Source: Merdicola sp963557785 (lineage in GTDB: Bacteria > Bacillota > Clostridia > TANB77 > CAG-508). From it: a DNA stretch of 64,000 nucleotides. The stretch spans positions 5,371 to 69,370 of the forward strand of contig CAUWBF010000009.1 of assembly GCA_963557785.1 (NCBI GenBank), given 5' to 3'. The notes beneath the pieces were generated by a model, which was not told where the DNA came from, searched no databases, and saw only the letters and a program-made list of their open reading frames with translations. The first letter of the stretch is position 1. The number at the start of each line of letters is the position of its first letter. Positions 8,780 through 16,757 of the stretch are shown piece after piece. Position numbers and translations under genes: made by a program.

Positions 8780-8826
8780 CAAAGATAGTGAACTACCGCT
8801 AAATCTTTAGTTTAACGGTAGTTCAC
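8780..8826 (-). promoter_or_regulatory. Promoter and palindromic operator of the antitoxin
   Basis: Minus-strand -7 box TATCTTTG (8787-8780) directly follows a palindrome with 11-bp perfect arms (8788-8798 and 8816-8826, GTGAACTACCG) and a nested CTAAA/TTTAG pair. The palindrome covers the region where -33 would lie. About 30 bp of it recurs at 56044-56074. Confidence 0.6.
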
Positions 8827-8827
8827 C

Positions 8828-9094
8828 TCATACATTGCATTCTACTTCTATACGATTCAAGAAGTCATCCAATGATTCACCCTTTCCCATTTTAAAAGTC
8901 CGTCCGGCCTTGATATCCTCAATTCCTCTCTGGATTGCCATTAATTCCTCTCGGGAAGGAAAGTCCTCTTCCGTAGCCGCATACACAACGATAGGAGCAG
9001 CATTCCGGCGAGAAACAAAAATAGTTTCCTTTTCCGCCATTTCGAAGTATTTCTTCTGATTGGCACGAAATTCACGTGTTGTAACTATCTGCAT
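8828..9094 (-). CDS. Phd/YefM-type antitoxin, orphan
   Basis: 88 aa. MQIVTTREFRANQKKYFEMAE is a typical Phd fold start, followed by the ETIFVSRRNAAPIVV strand pair and a C-terminal EELMAIQRGIEDIKAG helix. No toxin gene follows. An imperfect -7 box (CAAATATG on the plus strand) lies just upstream, so it is probably separately transcribed. Confidence 0.8.
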   Translation of the reverse strand: MQIVTTREFRANQKKYFEMAEKETIFVSRRNAAPIVVYAATEEDFPSREELMAIQRGIEDIKAGRTFKMGKGESLDDFLNRIEVECNV

Positions 9095-9217
9095 AACAAT
9101 TTATATATTTGGTTTACAGCGCAAATATGTCCTTGCACTTCTTGAACAGGTTTGGGCTTGACTTTTTCCATTTGGAGATTACCTTATCCGACCTTTTTGA
9201 AACTATTATGGTGTATG

Positions 9218-9469
9218 TCATAAAGCTTCAAAATAAGCGTCAATATCCTCATGGCTTCTAAGTGTGGTACAATTTCCAGCCTTGATTTCTGCCATTGCCT
9301 CTTCTATCCTCGCTTGCAGCTCCGGGGTAAGTATGAGGTCTTCCCTGCCTACATTGACAAGTACGTAAATCTCGTTCTTTCTGCGAATAAGAACCGGTTC
9401 TCCGTTGCTCGCTCTGGTAAATGAAGCCGCAAGATTATTGCGGTATTCTCTAACTGATAATGCTTTCAT
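9218..9469 (-). CDS. Phd/YefM-type antitoxin, orphan
   Basis: 83 aa from the ATG at 9469; a GTG two codons earlier is possible. MKALSVREYRNNLAASF and GEPVLIRRKNEIYVLVNV fit Phd/YefM antitoxins. The C-terminal ARIEEAMAEIKAGNCTTL and SHEDIDAYFEAL segments are the usual toxin-contact region. No toxin gene lies on either side. A -7 box (TATCTTTG on the minus strand, 9502-9495) precedes it. Confidence 0.8.
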   Translation of the reverse strand: MKALSVREYRNNLAASFTRASNGEPVLIRRKNEIYVLVNVGREDLILTPELQARIEEAMAEIKAGNCTTLRSHEDIDAYFEAL

Positions 9470-9508
9470 AATCACAACTTTTAATTTTGCTGCAAAGATA
9501 ATTCTTTT

Positions 9509-9748
9509 TCAGCACAATAGTAAATTTACGTACACATTTGTGTACACGCACGAAAAACTCTTCAAAAACCGCGCACCCCCTCCGAGGGGGCTGTCCGCCA
9601 TCGCATGGGCAAAACGGTCTATCTTTATGAGGTTCACACCATACCAGCGGCACTTGTATTTAAGCAGGATGCGTCCCCTACGGATTGTGCAAGATGGTGG
9701 TTGCGCTGAACGGACAAAGTCAGGTGTCGAAATGATTTCAAAGCTCAT
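9509..9748 (-). pseudogene. Remnant of a RelE-like toxin gene
   Basis: 79 codons. The first 16 residues (MSFEIISTPDFVRSAQ) resemble the start of RelE/ParE-type toxins, and the ATG overlaps the stop of the upstream antitoxin-like gene (9738) in the usual ATGAGCTTTGA arrangement. After that the frame no longer resembles a toxin. A short segment, GRILLKYKCRWYGVNLIKID, recalls the TnpB transposase family, followed by a GC-rich tail with a CCCCCTC/GAGGGGG hairpin. I read this as a toxin gene truncated by an insertion or recombination; this is inference from recalled motifs. Confidence 0.4.
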
Positions 9749-10238
9749 CGAGAAGGTCTTCTATGGTTCTACTTGGAAGTTCACCTTCTTCAATCAGCTT
9801 CACCTGTTGCAATCCCTTGCAAATGCGCGTGGTCAAACTGTCCTCTTCGGATATGGTATTGTCAGTTTTGTATCGCTTCAAGTCTTCACTACAAGATTTG
9901 ATGAAATTTTCAAAGCTGCTCATATCAACTTTCTTCAAGTTTTTGTCTGCACGAGCTTCTGCAATAGCCTCCTTTGTTTCCTCGTTCGGCTCTGTGTATC
10001 TCTCTTCTCTGTATATTATTTCAACATCATCTCCGTCTTTTACATCTGGGTTTGTTGCTGCTGGAGGTATTTTATCTTCACTTCCGGAGATAATCTCGAT
10101 TTCATCTTCTTTTATTATATCCCAGTCTCTTAACGCCTGTTCGGGTGATTGACCGCAGCCAATTGCATATTTGATTTCGGTTGTTAAGCCGTACATTGCT
10201 GCAATTTGCAAAGCTTCTTCTCTTGTTAATTCACTCAT
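9738..10238 (-). CDS. Antitoxin-like acidic protein
   Basis: 166 aa. Very acidic. Residues about 84-112 (EETKEAIAEARADKNLKKVD, then SFENFI) resemble the C-terminal helix of antitoxins of the Phd/RelB kind, while the N-terminus (TREEALQIAAMYGL) may be a helical DNA-binding part. The downstream overlapping reading frame begins like a RelE toxin, supporting an antitoxin role. It has its own -7 box (minus-strand TACCTTTG at 10269-10262). Confidence 0.55.
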   Translation of the reverse strand: MSELTREEALQIAAMYGLTTEIKYAIGCGQSPEQALRDWDIIKEDEIEIISGSEDKIPPAATNPDVKDGDDVEIIYREERYTEPNEETKEAIAEARADKNLKKVDMSSFENFIKSCSEDLKRYKTDNTISEEDSLTTRICKGLQQVKLIEEGELPSRTIEDLLDEL

Positions 10239-10419
10239 CTCGTTATTTATTTATTGGGGTGCAAAGGTATATAATAAAGGGAATAGAACAATATAGAGAA
10301 GATTCTTTTAAAGGATTTACTACTGTAAAGCCAGAGAAAAGAAGCCTTTTTTGAACGACTTCTAATCTCTGACCATTGAAAAGGTTTATGAAAATGAAGT
10401 GAGTGTCGTTCTATTTTCT

Positions 10420-10977
10420 TTAATATAACAGAGGAATTTCAAATGATTTTACAACAATTTCAGCCTTTTTGTCGAGAATGAACCAGTATTCCGAACGGTA
10501 GGGGAACCCTTTGGGTGATTTTGTTTCAAAGGTGATTTTTACTTTCCATCCATTGAATGGTTTTTGTACATTCTCATGTTTTTTATTGAGGTCATCAATT
10601 TCTCCGTATGCACAGAGAAGTCGAAGCGTATTCATTGCATCCACCTGACGATTTACCTTTTCACTCATCTCAGCATCAAATTCATCCACATCTTGGAAAT
10701 AGTCAGTTTCTTCGAAAAATTGATTGGTGTATTTCAACAAACGCTTGGAAAGTTCGTCTTTTTCCTTTGGTGTGATGAAATTCAATCCATAAAACATCTC
10801 AGGCTTACTGATTTTCGTGATCTTGATAGAATCAGAAGTAAGGCTGTATAAAGCTTTTTCTGCAACTTTTGTAGCGCGTTTGTCCGGACTTTCACTGCAG
10901 CTGAAAAAAAGAATCAGACTGCAGCAAAAGACCGAAACAAGAGAAATTACCATGTATTTCATTCCGAACTTAATCAT
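10420..10977 (-). CDS. Putative lipoprotein
   Basis: 185 aa. A hydrophobic leader ends in LFFSC with the cysteine at residue 27, so it is a predicted lipoprotein. The remainder shows a helical middle and a C-terminal beta-rich part. The family is not recognised. Its start overlaps the stop of the OmpA-like gene (TAATG), making it the last gene of the long minus-strand operon. A link with the OmpA-like envelope protein is inferred from this coupling. Confidence 0.7.
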   Translation of the reverse strand: MIKFGMKYMVISLVSVFCCSLILFFSCSESPDKRATKVAEKALYSLTSDSIKITKISKPEMFYGLNFITPKEKDELSKRLLKYTNQFFEETDYFQDVDEFDAEMSEKVNRQVDAMNTLRLLCAYGEIDDLNKKHENVQKPFNGWKVKITFETKSPKGFPYRSEYWFILDKKAEIVVKSFEIPLLY

Positions 10978-12236
10978 TAGTGAGTTGTGAGTAGAATAAT
11001 AGTAGTTCTATTGGCTTCAGCAGGAGCGTATGTGCTGATACCACCCAAATTCGCACCTCTCATGTTATCCATAGAAACCCCATATTCTTTCAATTTCTTG
11101 GCTATGTAGTTTCCACGTTTGGCTGCAAGCTTTTTATTGTAAGCAGCCTTACCGGTATAACTGTCTGCTGCAGCAGAAATATGTACAATCAAATTCTGTT
11201 CTTTGGCGATATTTGCAATTTCTTTCAAGTTAGAAAGTTGGGTCTTATCAACCAGGTTTGCAGTGTTGATTTTGAAATAGAAGTGGATGGGTACTCCTAC
11301 AGCAATGATGGTCTGATTATTATCGGCTATTGAATCTTGCATGGATTCATTGCTAAGTCTTTCACGAAGCGCATTCAGACCGCTATAGTTATTACTTCCA
11401 TCAGAAACAATGGTTGTGTTCAACCCATTACCATTGTTGGCTTGGTCTTGATAAGCATAGTGATCCAACAAGTAATTATTTTGGTTGATATATGGTTCTG
11501 CATCAATGATTCTTTTCCAACCGCGTTTACCAAGTGTGTAGGAAATGCCAACTGATACATTCAACATATTATCACCAATCTTTCCAGATGTTCCTACACA
11601 GTCAAAGTGACGCATGGTTGAAATACCGCTAACTTCACCGATAAGGTGCAGTCTGTCAAAAAGCCTATATCGTAATTCAACGCCGTAATTCAGCGCAAAG
11701 GGCTTATTATCTGTTGATGTTCCGTCTGCTTGTAAATAACCGGGAGTAGCAGAACTGTTATTGATAAAGCCAAAACCAATAAAGGGAATTACATCGAATT
11801 TGGAGATACCATACTCATTAGGTTGGAGGTTTGAGGTAAGGTTAATCATCAAATCTGCATGGATATGATAATATTTCATCTTATCCAAGTTGGCATTTTT
11901 GAATTTGAGACCTTGATAACCTAATCTCGTGCCGACTGCCGGAGTAAACCATTTGCCGAAGCCAATATTTAAAGTGGGCATAATTCTGTCGAACAGATCT
12001 CCACAGCCAACCGGTTTACCGACAAAGGCAGAAGCTCCACCTTTTACTTCAAGAAACCAATTACTTGCCCAACCTCCTGTTGAAACTACATCATTCAGAT
12101 AGGTCGGTTTCAATGGGGCTGTCAGGCGTTTCATTTCTTTGTCATCATCAATATGACATTCTTTGTAACAGGCTTCAGCTCTCATTGCTGTCATTGAGCA
12201 TAACAGCAAGGATGCTAATAAAAAATTTCTTTTCAT
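10977..12236 (-). CDS. OmpA-family outer-membrane protein
   Basis: 419 aa from the ATG at 12236, which begins a clear Sec signal peptide (MKRNFLLASLLLCSM...AEA); the longer frame upstream is unlikely. Residues about 40-250 are beta-barrel-like. The last 110 residues form an OmpA-type peptidoglycan-binding domain, with the Asp and Arg of the YTGKAAYNKKLAAKR region retained. It may anchor or stabilise the conjugation apparatus at the outer membrane; its position at the end of the entry operon supports a conjugation-linked role. Confidence 0.8.
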   Translation of the reverse strand: MKRNFLLASLLLCSMTAMRAEACYKECHIDDDKEMKRLTAPLKPTYLNDVVSTGGWASNWFLEVKGGASAFVGKPVGCGDLFDRIMPTLNIGFGKWFTPAVGTRLGYQGLKFKNANLDKMKYYHIHADLMINLTSNLQPNEYGISKFDVIPFIGFGFINNSSATPGYLQADGTSTDNKPFALNYGVELRYRLFDRLHLIGEVSGISTMRHFDCVGTSGKIGDNMLNVSVGISYTLGKRGWKRIIDAEPYINQNNYLLDHYAYQDQANNGNGLNTTIVSDGSNNYSGLNALRERLSNESMQDSIADNNQTIIAVGVPIHFYFKINTANLVDKTQLSNLKEIANIAKEQNLIVHISAAADSYTGKAAYNKKLAAKRGNYIAKKLKEYGVSMDNMRGANLGGISTYAPAEANRTTIILLTTH

Positions 12237-12238
12237 TA

Positions 12239-13267
12239 TTATCTTCTTATTTTGTGATGATTTGTTTGTCTTGACATAACTGTTACGCTTTGTTCTTCGT
12301 GAACCTTTGATGAAGATTCTGATTTGCATACTGTTCCGGATTCCGGAATTTCTCTGCCCATCGTTTGCGAATCTCGTTTTCTCTGGTCAAGATGTTGAAC
12401 TCCGCTGCGGTTTGACGTAAATTGTTTTTTTGTTTGACACTCAACCACTCGTGAGAGTTTTGCAGCTTCTCCGAGCGTGAGGCAATCAACTTTTGAAGCG
12501 ATTCCATATTTCTGAAGTTCTTTATCGGTTATACCTAAATTCAGTAGTTTCTCCTTATATTTAATATCAATCCTTATGTCAGACAACTTACTATAACTTC
12601 CATGTCCTAACGTGCTGATCAAGACAACATGACCACCCTTACTTTCTACATAATCTCTCAGGTCTCTAAGTTCAGCACCCGAAGTAATGAAATCATCCAA
12701 AAGTATATAATCAGTACCTTGGTTGATATTACCTTCGTAACGCATCCTTTTACAAATCCGAGATATATCTGATGCTCCTGTATGAGAAACATTGGTTATT
12801 CCGACTACATTATGTTCGACTTGCATTCCTGCTGCTTCAAACATAGCTGCGTATGCTGCAGGGATCATATTGATACCATCACCTTTCATGCGATGATTGT
12901 ATATAATGTGAGCATTGGGGTATGTTTGCACAATATGGTGAACCTTTTCATCCTTAACCATGTCATTCACAAGACTAAGTGCTGCTTCAAAATCTCCTTT
13001 TTTTGCAGCTTCAAAAGCAGGGTGCTTTCTTGCAGCAGTAGTACTGGTATGATTTATGATGGCAGGAAAATCCTCTGGCCAGGAATTCCCTTGTGGCATA
13101 GAGTCTTTTTGATGTAAAATATAGAGAGCTGTATTGTAGTCTACTTGTACAGGGGTATTGCCAAAGTACATATAAGCAATATTATCTTCAGCAAAAGTAA
13201 ATAAAACTTCTGAATTAGAACCAAATTTACTATCTTCGAAATCGCTGATGCTCAGTTTCCTGAGCAT
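12239..13267 (-). CDS. Phosphoribosyltransferase-like protein
   Basis: 342 aa. The PRPP-binding loop YILLDDFITSGAEL (residues 187-200, with D191-D192) marks a type I phosphoribosyltransferase fold. Such domains appear in conjugative-element proteins without a known substrate. After about residue 265 this frame reads poorly (Ser/Arg-rich), whereas another frame (12283-12507) reads as a natural charged helical protein, so a frameshift or overlapping gene is possible. The start overlaps the ArdC gene by 38 bp, which indicates translational coupling. Confidence 0.75.
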   Translation of the reverse strand: MLRKLSISDFEDSKFGSNSEVLFTFAEDNIAYMYFGNTPVQVDYNTALYILHQKDSMPQGNSWPEDFPAIINHTSTTAARKHPAFEAAKKGDFEAALSLVNDMVKDEKVHHIVQTYPNAHIIYNHRMKGDGINMIPAAYAAMFEAAGMQVEHNVVGITNVSHTGASDISRICKRMRYEGNINQGTDYILLDDFITSGAELRDLRDYVESKGGHVVLISTLGHGSYSKLSDIRIDIKYKEKLLNLGITDKELQKYGIASKVDCLTLGEAAKLSRVVECQTKKQFTSNRSGVQHLDQRKRDSQTMGREIPESGTVCKSESSSKVHEEQSVTVMSRQTNHHKIRR

Positions 13268-14471
13268 TTTCCTCTATTTTTTCGCTTGTGTTGATATTTT
13301 CTTCCTCTTTTTCTTCCTGCTTTGGTTTGTCTATAATTTTATTTTCGTTAGCGATAAACAATGCAGAATCCTTCTTATTTTGTTCCCTTATATCTGAAAA
13401 ATCAGCATTTACGCCATCTCGTTTCAATCGGTTGTCGATAGATTCCACACGTGTTGAAATATAGTTGGCAGAACGCTTTACATCAAACAGTGTTGTTTTG
13501 ATGTATGAAGGATCTTGTTTGAGATTGGAGAGCCATGATTTCAGATACCTTGCGCTATCATCTTTCAAATTCTTTTCCATGCCGTATCTCGTAGAGAGTA
13601 GGGCAGCTGTCAATTCTGCTACCAATTCTTCACGAGCATAGGAGGGAGAACCGAAATGATCTCCAGAGGCAAAACGGTTTAATCTGTTTTGCGCTCCGGA
13701 AGCATGGCTCATTTCATGGAACAGTGTTCCGTAAAAAGCTTCACCATTTTTGAATTGTTCTTTCAACGGAACTACAATCGTATCTTTGTTAGAGTCGTAG
13801 TAAGCTCTATCCTGTTGGGTAGGCTTAATGGGACAAACATATAGATCGTTCTTAATCATTGTATCAACGGCAGGAATTTCCATAGTTTCCTTTTCGTTGT
13901 TGTGTTGGACCTCTTCGTATTCTTGGTTGAACTTGGCATATAACTCGGGTCGTGCTTCTTTGATATTCGTCTGGTCTATGTTGAAAACATTGTAGACTTG
14001 AAGCTTTGGATATACACTATAATTCAATTTTTCGTCATCCGGGAGATTTTTGTAGTCATCATACTTAATCTTATCATGGGTCTCTTTATGGACTACCGTA
14101 AAGGAAGTAAACATGACCGGTGTGCTTTTTTCTCCTTTGGTAACTGTAACGAAAGGGAGTTTGTTGCCTTCCTTGTCAACAAGTGGCTTTCTATTATCAT
14201 CAAAGTTAAGACTGGAAATTCTCTCAAACGTGGCAAAACGGTTGGAGTTCCAACCTTTGTTTTCCTGTTGAAACATGAGAATCAGCGCATTCATACCGTT
14301 ATATTCCCGGCCTGATAGATTTTTGGGCCATTGAAGTGCGTTTTTCGTAAACCAAGGCTTTTGCCAGTTAGATGACACACTTTCAATCTTTTTAATCATC
14401 AAATCGGCAAATACATCCAATGCTCTATCTTCAGCAGATGGGCCGTTGTTTTTATACTGATACTTAGCCAT
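13230..14471 (-). CDS. ardC: ArdC-family antirestriction protein
   Basis: 413 aa. Residues 1-150 form the ArdC single-strand DNA-binding domain (LSGREYNGMNALIL and VYNVFNIDQT motifs). A zincin domain follows with HEMSH at 252-256 and a downstream EELVAELTAAL glutamate helix. ArdC proteins protect incoming single-stranded plasmid DNA from restriction early in transfer. The last 70 residues are acidic and low-complexity. A paralogue with a ruined active site is encoded at 16758-18740. Confidence 0.85.
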   Translation of the reverse strand: MAKYQYKNNGPSAEDRALDVFADLMIKKIESVSSNWQKPWFTKNALQWPKNLSGREYNGMNALILMFQQENKGWNSNRFATFERISSLNFDDNRKPLVDKEGNKLPFVTVTKGEKSTPVMFTSFTVVHKETHDKIKYDDYKNLPDDEKLNYSVYPKLQVYNVFNIDQTNIKEARPELYAKFNQEYEEVQHNNEKETMEIPAVDTMIKNDLYVCPIKPTQQDRAYYDSNKDTIVVPLKEQFKNGEAFYGTLFHEMSHASGAQNRLNRFASGDHFGSPSYAREELVAELTAALLSTRYGMEKNLKDDSARYLKSWLSNLKQDPSYIKTTLFDVKRSANYISTRVESIDNRLKRDGVNADFSDIREQNKKDSALFIANENKIIDKPKQEEKEEENINTSEKIEENAQETEHQRFRR

Positions 14472-14480
14472 TTCTTTGTT

Positions 14481-15113
14481 TTATTTTTGTTGTTCGGTTT
14501 TTTGATATTCTGAGATTTCCTTGACGATAGAGGATATGCGGATATTGCCATCATAGGAGGAAATAGTCAAGTCTCCAATAATACTTAATGTGGCTTTGGG
14601 TTTCATGAAGTCCGGCTTAATGGTGTCGATGGAAGCACCTTTTTCCGGGAAACGCATAAAGTTTACCCATGTACTGAAGAACTCCTCTCCATGCTTTTCT
14701 GAGGAATAAGCTGAGAAGATGAGATAGGGATTGCCGTTCTTATCATTTTTCTCTTCATAGATATTATCGTTTTTCAAACGACCTCTGAAAATGAGGGAAC
14801 CGGAAATAGCATCTACGCTTTGAAGTTGTTGAACTTCATATTTTTCTGCGTTCAGATAGAAAGAAAAGTCTTCTTTCTTGTGAATATCCATTTCTCCCGA
14901 AACAACCACTTGTTTGCCAATAGTGAGAATCGAAAGATCTTCTTGTTTGCCATTGTACATGGCAACAAATATATTCACTTCCTTTTGGCTGATTTTGGGA
15001 TCTGACAACCGCACCGTGAGGATGAATGAAAGGTAAGACTTGTGATTTTTGTCAGTTCTTACCACGGCTTCTTTGGTAATTGTACCAGTGATGTTTACTT
15101 TTGCGCGTATCAT
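14481..15113 (-). CDS. Tandem OB-fold SSB-like protein
   Basis: 210 aa. Two consecutive halves (about 1-95 and 100-200) each have the strand pattern of an OB fold: ITGTITKEAVVRTDKNHKSYL and later LKNDNIYEEKNDKNGNPYLIF. It lacks the acidic tail typical of housekeeping SSB. It probably coats single-stranded DNA during entry, fitting its place 9 bp before ardC. Confidence 0.7.
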   Translation of the reverse strand: MIRAKVNITGTITKEAVVRTDKNHKSYLSFILTVRLSDPKISQKEVNIFVAMYNGKQEDLSILTIGKQVVVSGEMDIHKKEDFSFYLNAEKYEVQQLQSVDAISGSLIFRGRLKNDNIYEEKNDKNGNPYLIFSAYSSEKHGEEFFSTWVNFMRFPEKGASIDTIKPDFMKPKATLSIIGDLTISSYDGNIRISSIVKEISEYQKTEQQK

Positions 15114-15134
15114 ATCTTGTAGTTTAAAGGGTTA

Positions 15135-16757
15135 TTATTTGCGTTGAAGTGTTTGTTCTTGCGTTTGTTGCTGAGATTCTATCTGTTCGTATGTGTTGGA
15201 CGCTTGTTTGGAGAAGGTGATGGAATACACTATATTTGTAATCTTCTGCTTCTTCATAGTATCATCGCTGTCACTGTTGAGAATACCGGCAATTTTATTT
15301 TGTTCGTTCTTGGTTAGCTCGTGGGATATTTCCTGTTTTCCGTCATTGACGGTGAGTATAGGTTTCCCATTGGCATTGATACTGATTGAGGCACTTTTAA
15401 AGTTGGGAGTGAAGCTACTGATGTCAACTTTCTTGTTGAATACCGCATCACTGACTGCCTGAAGTTTTTCCTCGTTGCTTTTGTCTTTATCCAATTTCAT
15501 GGATAACATAAGCAGCATCATTAAAAACTGGAAAAGTCCTCCGAACAAGCCTTCTCTCTGGGCATTGTCTAATTGGGCATCCTCAGAAGAAAGCAGCTTT
15601 TGCATCCAACTCTCAGGATTTGTTTCTCCTTGCTGGTTTTGAAGGACAGATTTTGGATCTTGGCCACCGGCTGCATATTGGCCGAGTAAATTTTTGCCAT
15701 TATACAAGGCTTCTTTGTTCAAGTTGCCTTTTTGATTGATTTCTGCCAAATAAGCTGCAGGGTTGACCCAAGTCTTTTTGTTGTCTGCCGATATATTGAT
15801 TACACCCAAATGTAAGTGTTCACCTGTAACTCGTGTACCAGTTGCACCTGATACACCCAATTTTTGACCGGCATTTACCGTATCACCCTTTTGTACGTTG
15901 ATTTGGGATAGGTGCATATATTGCACATGGGTCTTACTACCGTCATCACGGACGTATTCGACAGTAACCGTTTTTCCTCCACCGGTATCAGTTCTATTGT
16001 CTACACCGATTACTTTACCATTATTTTCAGTAGCCAATAAATCATCTTTGCGTGTCCTAATATCTATTCCGTGATGGATCTGCTTTTGTGATTTATTGAT
16101 AGGGTCAACTCTTTCGCCATAAGGAGAAGTGATAAACAAAGATGCTTCGCGAGCTACCGGCATACTGTATTGACCTTGTGGAAGGTTCATACCTGTACTT
16201 TTTACAGCTACGGTGTTGGCCGTGTTGGTGGTTTTCGCGTTTGAATTATCGGAAGATAAGGGATTTGATTCAACACCAAACTTTTTGCCTTGGGCTTTCA
16301 TTTCTTGCATCACTTGTTGGTCATATTTGTGTAAATCGTTGCTTTCAATGACACTGACAATGGTTGATACATAATTGGAAGCAGTAGCATAACCACCTTT
16401 TTTGATGGCGTTGGCCCATCCTTTATAATCTTCCGGAGAAAGACTTGCTGTATATTTTTGATAGCGATTAGCAGTCAGAACCTTAGAATGGTCTTCATAA
16501 CTTTGACCGACATTATCATATTTCTTGAATTTTTCGTTAGGTCGATCATCGTTAGCCAGTACATAGTTGCCATTATAAGTGCCTTTTACTCCGAAATGAT
16601 TATTAGCGGTTTGTGCCAGAGTACTTTTACCGGATGCAGATTCTATGATTCCCTGTGCAAGTGTTACAGAGGCAGGAATGCCATATCTGCGCATTTGCTC
16701 CATGGCATATCCTGCATATTGTTCAATATATTGTTGTCTTGATGAATTTACTCCCAT
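15135..16757 (-). CDS. Glucosaminidase-M23 endopeptidase fusion (peptidoglycan hydrolase)
   Basis: 540 aa. Residues 8-150 are a FlgJ-type glucosaminidase domain with the catalytic glutamate at 39. Residues about 205-340 are an M23 endopeptidase with all expected residues: H229 and D232, H282, and H314-x-H316. A hydrophobic segment lies near 405-420. There is no N-terminal signal peptide, so it may be exported through the transfer machine or the hydrophobic segment. It should cut both glycan and peptide bonds to let the apparatus or DNA cross the wall. Confidence 0.85.
   Translation of the reverse strand: MGVNSSRQQYIEQYAGYAMEQMRRYGIPASVTLAQGIIESASGKSTLAQTANNHFGVKGTYNGNYVLANDDRPNEKFKKYDNVGQSYEDHSKVLTANRYQKYTASLSPEDYKGWANAIKKGGYATASNYVSTIVSVIESNDLHKYDQQVMQEMKAQGKKFGVESNPLSSDNSNAKTTNTANTVAVKSTGMNLPQGQYSMPVAREASLFITSPYGERVDPINKSQKQIHHGIDIRTRKDDLLATENNGKVIGVDNRTDTGGGKTVTVEYVRDDGSKTHVQYMHLSQINVQKGDTVNAGQKLGVSGATGTRVTGEHLHLGVINISADNKKTWVNPAAYLAEINQKGNLNKEALYNGKNLLGQYAAGGQDPKSVLQNQQGETNPESWMQKLLSSEDAQLDNAQREGLFGGLFQFLMMLLMLSMKLDKDKSNEEKLQAVSDAVFNKKVDISSFTPNFKSASISINANGKPILTVNDGKQEISHELTKNEQNKIAGILNSDSDDTMKKQKITNIVYSITFSKQASNTYEQIESQQQTQEQTLQRK

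Noticed and set aside
9405..10133. 242-codon plus-strand frame across the antitoxin region
   Set aside because: It is antisense to the acidic antitoxin-like gene and the toxin remnant, with low-complexity Phe/Cys-rich sequence.
12283..12507. 74-codon frame inside the PRTase gene as a separate gene
   Set aside because: It may be the true continuation of the PRTase frame; reported as a possible frameshift rather than as its own gene.
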